DNA from: Phylloscopus collybita
Taxonomy: Eukaryota > Chordata > Aves > Passeriformes > Phylloscopidae
DNA: 64,000 nucleotides
Direction of reading: 5' to 3'
NCBI GenBank assembly: GCA_027886175.1
Contig: JAJNNQ010000027.1
Span: forward strand, 2,556,001 to 2,620,000
Both the position numbers and the translations under genes were made by a program. The notes under the pieces are model-generated. The model was not told the origin of the DNA, ran no database searches, and was given only the letters and a program-made list of their open reading frames with translations. Shown here in pieces: positions 61,101-64,000 of this stretch (positions within the stretch are counted from its first letter, which is position 1; the number at the start of each line of letters is the position of its first letter).

Positions 61101-61654
61101 GCAAAGAAATTACATTTAGGGTTTTTTGGTTTTTTAGAGGTGGTGATCTTTTCCAGGGCAAGAGAAAAAAAATAATTTGGCTACACTGTTTCTCTATAAA
61201 CATAATCTGTACACACCTAATCCCAATTCCAGTATTGCCAGCATTGAATTTCACACATTTAGTTATGAACAAACACTCCTTTGCAATGCCATGAGTTACC
61301 TGCATTTTGAGCACTTCATATGAACTATCAAGAGGCTGTGTGTTTTATTTTGGATTTTCTGTGTTGGCCCAAAGCTGTATCACGATGTTGTCGTTGGCCA
61401 GGACTGACATCTGCACTGAACATTTAAAATAACAGATGCTTGCCCAGGCCTTCAAGGATAAGTCTGGTGCAGAGGTGGTACCTCTCTGACACTTCCCTTG
61501 TACTTCAGTCAGTGTTTGCTGTTTCAGTGCGTTTCACACTCAGGGAACTGCTGCTGTGGAGAGCAGGGAACCTGTGGAGAAGAGGTTGCCAAGTTTTGTG
61601 GGGTGGTCACATGCTGGAGTGAAGGGAAGGAGCACTTCTGCTATGAAACCAGAA
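52111..61654. other. Intergenic, no gene seen
   Basis: About 9.5 kb without a recognisable gene. 55530-55735 (CATTTTATAGCAACAGAGCTGAGG and later GATTTCCCCAAGATAACTCAGG) is faintly like the same ancient retroposon family. 60360-60430 is a small GC/CpG-rich spot. Open frames are not protein-like. Confidence 0.7.
55530..55735 (+). mobile_element. Possible ancient L2/MIR-like fragment
   Basis: CATTTTATAGCAACAGAGCTGAGGTGTGA and a later AAGATAACTCAGG..CAGAGTTAATCCAGCTCTGTGTTCTAGG follow the layout of the L2/MIR-type tail (cattttacagatg..gaggca; aggtcac..agagc..acccagctctc), but divergence is high. Confidence 0.35.
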
Positions 61655-62030
61655 TGAGATGGACTTGTTCAACCTGCAGAAGAAAATAGAGATGTCAGAG
61701 CACTTTCCAGAGCCTAAATGAACCCCAAGAGAGATGGGGAGAGACTTTTGACAAGGGCATGTAGTGACAGGACAGGGGGGAATGGCCTTCAACTGACAGA
61801 GGGCAGGGATAGATGGGACATTAGGAAGGAATTCTCTGTGAAGGTGGTGGGGCCCTGGCACAGAGTGCCCAGAGAAGCTGTGGCTGCCCCTGGATCCCTG
61901 GAAGTGTCCAAGGCCTGGTTGAACAAGGCTTGGAGCAGCTTGGGACAGTGGAAAATGTCCCTGGCCATGGCAGGGGTGGCACTGGATGATCCTGAAAGTC
62001 CCCTCTGACCCAAACCATGCTATGGCTGTC
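61655..62030 (+). mobile_element. CR1 LINE, 3' end fragment
   Basis: About 375 bp in CR1 3' order: GGACTTGTTCAACCTGCAGAAG; AGAGACTTTTGACAAGGGCA then TGTAGTGACAGGACAGGGGG; ACATTAGGAAGGAATTCTCTG; GGCACAGAGTGCCCAGAGAAGC; CCCTGGAAGTGTCCAAGGCC; CCTGGCCATGGCAGGGGTGG; CTGGATGATCCTGAAAGTCC; and ACCCAAACCATGCTATGG. Plus strand, 5'-truncated, in better condition than the copy at 18235. The open frames across it are element-derived shadows. Confidence 0.93.
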
Positions 62031-64000
62031 TAACTCGCAGTGCTGTATTTTCAGACATATAAAGACACCTCAGGGCACCACGAATTGCTTCCTTTTACCC
62101 CTTCTTGGCAAAAAATTTATGCTTAAAAATATGTGGACCATATGACTGGTTTTGCTGAAAACTTATTGGAAGAATCTAATTGAAGAAACAGAATGCCAAA
62201 ACTTTAACAAAGGCTTTTTTTTCTTCCCCCATCTGTTTGATCAGGTGTCTTGGTATAGAAGGTGTTTTAACAAAAGGTTGTGCAGATGGTAGGGAAAACA
62301 TTCAACTGTTTGACTAAAAATCATTTCCTCTCTCAAAGAGGGAGTGCTTTCACAGATCTCATTAGTTCAACTGTTATAACTTCCAGGAGTTGCCACAGGG
62401 TACAAAGTGCCTGGGTTTGGTGGCACAAATTTATAAGCAAGAAAAAAAAAATCAGTGAAAGAAAAAAAAAATAAGCGAATGCTCAGATAGCTTTAATTTT
62501 GGCATACACATCCAAAGGAATGACATGCTTCCTCATTTGCTCTATAAATATCACGTATTCCTTTATTTGCCACACCATGCTAACTCCAATATTGCTTTGC
62601 CACCTCTGTTGTGAGGGCTGGGTGTTAATTGTGGCTGGTGGAGCAATGCATGGAGCCAGTGCTGATTCACAGGGCTGCTGCCTGCTCAGGGCTCCTCTCA
62701 TTACCTTGTTATTTTGCTGCAGAGGGATCAGCTCTGTGCTGGTGCTGTGCAAGCAGAAAGATAGTCTGGAGGAGTCTGCAGTCTCAGACAGCCTGTGTGC
62801 CTTACTCCAAACTGTAAGGTCTGTCTGATTCTGCTGAGTGAGTCACAGTTTTGTTTTGCCATATTCAGATGACACCTCCTCCTCTCAGTGAAAACATGCT
62901 GGAATAGCCTGGCAGCATAACCAAACAACAAAGGAGTGCTGCTGATGGCTGACAGCTCTGACAGGTGCATTTGAAACTGCAGTCAGTTTTGTCATCGTGC
63001 ACAGAAAGGAGCTTTGACGCTGGAAAAATAAGTCGATTTTTGAAATGTAATTTTGTAACTCTGCCAAACTACGAACTCCAAACATTGCCATCTTCCAAGC
63101 AGGGTTTTTCAGATGCAGATTTGTTGGTTTGTTGGGTTGTTTTTTTTTTTTGTGTGAGGGCACTTAAATATTTCATTCTTTAGCAGAGGGTTTGACGTGG
63201 CTGCTGGGGGAAGATTTGCCCGTTCTGCTTCGAGGAGAGCAGGATGACTCTGGGGTTCTTCAGCGCTCCGAGCGCGCTTCTGTTCCAGCTCTGTAAATTT
63301 TCATCACAAATTGCCTTGACTGGTTCAATGATTTTTGTCATTGTACAGGTCACTAACGTTCAGTCATAATCTGAAGCAGAATTCTTGTGTTAGCCTTTTG
63401 CAGACTTTAGGCTCATCGTGTTTGTGCAGGAACCCAAGGCCATGCTAAAAGCAAATGCCTTGGATGACAATTGTTTTATTTTTTTTTTTCCCTTTTACTA
63501 TAATCTCTCCGTATAAAGGTGATTACATGAGAGAAATTTAGAAATTCTAAATGATTAGAGATTTTGTTTTACCTGTAACCTATATTCAGCTGTCTGGAAA
63601 GATCTGTTTTTTGAGGAAAACTTACAGGAACTATAAAAGATCACAAATGAAGTCACTTGACTTGGGAAACAGCTGAGCCAACAAGAGAGCATCTTTACAC
63701 AAATGTGGAAAAACAAGTGGAATAAAATAGACTGTGTGTTTCTGGTGTAATTCTGAGGTATTGGTGAATGTAGGACAAGCATTGACTATAGAAGTCTTGA
63801 CTTCTTCCTGTGCTGAGAAAACATTAAAACATTTTTGGTACAAAAAGTATGATGTGAGTCTGATAATGATTTGATAGATTAATAATTTCTGTTCTTCTCA
63901 CAGACATACAAGCTTTAGGCTCCACAAACTGGGGTCTTCAAAAGATCCTCAAATTTCTAAAGTTGGTAGCTTTCCATTAAAAGAGTAAATTAACAGCATT
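62031..64000. other. Intergenic to window end, no gene seen
   Basis: No gene recognised. 63190-63470 is a non-repetitive stretch with a small CpG cluster (CAGCGCTCCGAGCGCGC at about 63261-63277) followed by A/T-rich sequence; a possible conserved element. No BMP7 coding exon is present on either strand. Confidence 0.7.

Overview
The window is vertebrate nuclear DNA, almost certainly from a bird and probably a songbird. It shows one intron-split transcription-factor gene with canonical GT..AG introns. It also carries CR1 LINE 3' ends of the kind typical of bird genomes, a short LTR that resembles ERVL-type LTRs I know from songbirds, and many long A/T, A/C and purine microsatellites. The species cannot be named from the sequence alone.

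Region 1 (1-about 10,670) is the complete coding part of TFAP2C (transcription factor AP-2 gamma), on the plus strand. Seven coding exons (280-327, 1577-2053, 2229-2280, 3819-4041, 4710-4828, 6172-6313, 8786-9071) join into one open frame of 448 codons with all splice phases matching and no frameshift or early stop. The first kilobases are GC- and CpG-rich. The introns hold simple repeats, and intron 6 holds an 8-unit minisatellite followed by a T-rich tandem repeat directly before the last exon. The 3' UTR runs from 9072 to one of several poly(A) signals, the last at 10643.

Region 2 (about 10,670-64,000) contains no protein-coding gene that I can support: about 53 kb of intergenic DNA. In mammals the next gene downstream is BMP7, which faces TFAP2C; none of its coding sequence is seen here. 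This interval is therefore best read as the regulatory landscape between TFAP2C and, presumably, BMP7. It contains two clear CR1 copies (18235-18425, 61655-62030), a likely solo LTR (19625-19989), older retroposon-like fragments, a 502-bp pure polypurine tract (15332-15833), a (TTTTA)n array (about 11290-11387), a 27-bp minisatellite (40327-40677) and a CpG-rich patch (about 17090-17425). Several non-repetitive stretches look like candidate conserved non-coding elements, but that can only be tested by alignment.

No novel gene system was found. The observations most worth a second look are the intron 6 minisatellite whose units carry splice-acceptor-like ends, the 20-G run in the 3' UTR, the 502-bp polypurine tract, the CpG-rich patch and GATA motif pair downstream of TFAP2C, and a 30-nt exact duplication near 11.2 and 12.1 kb.
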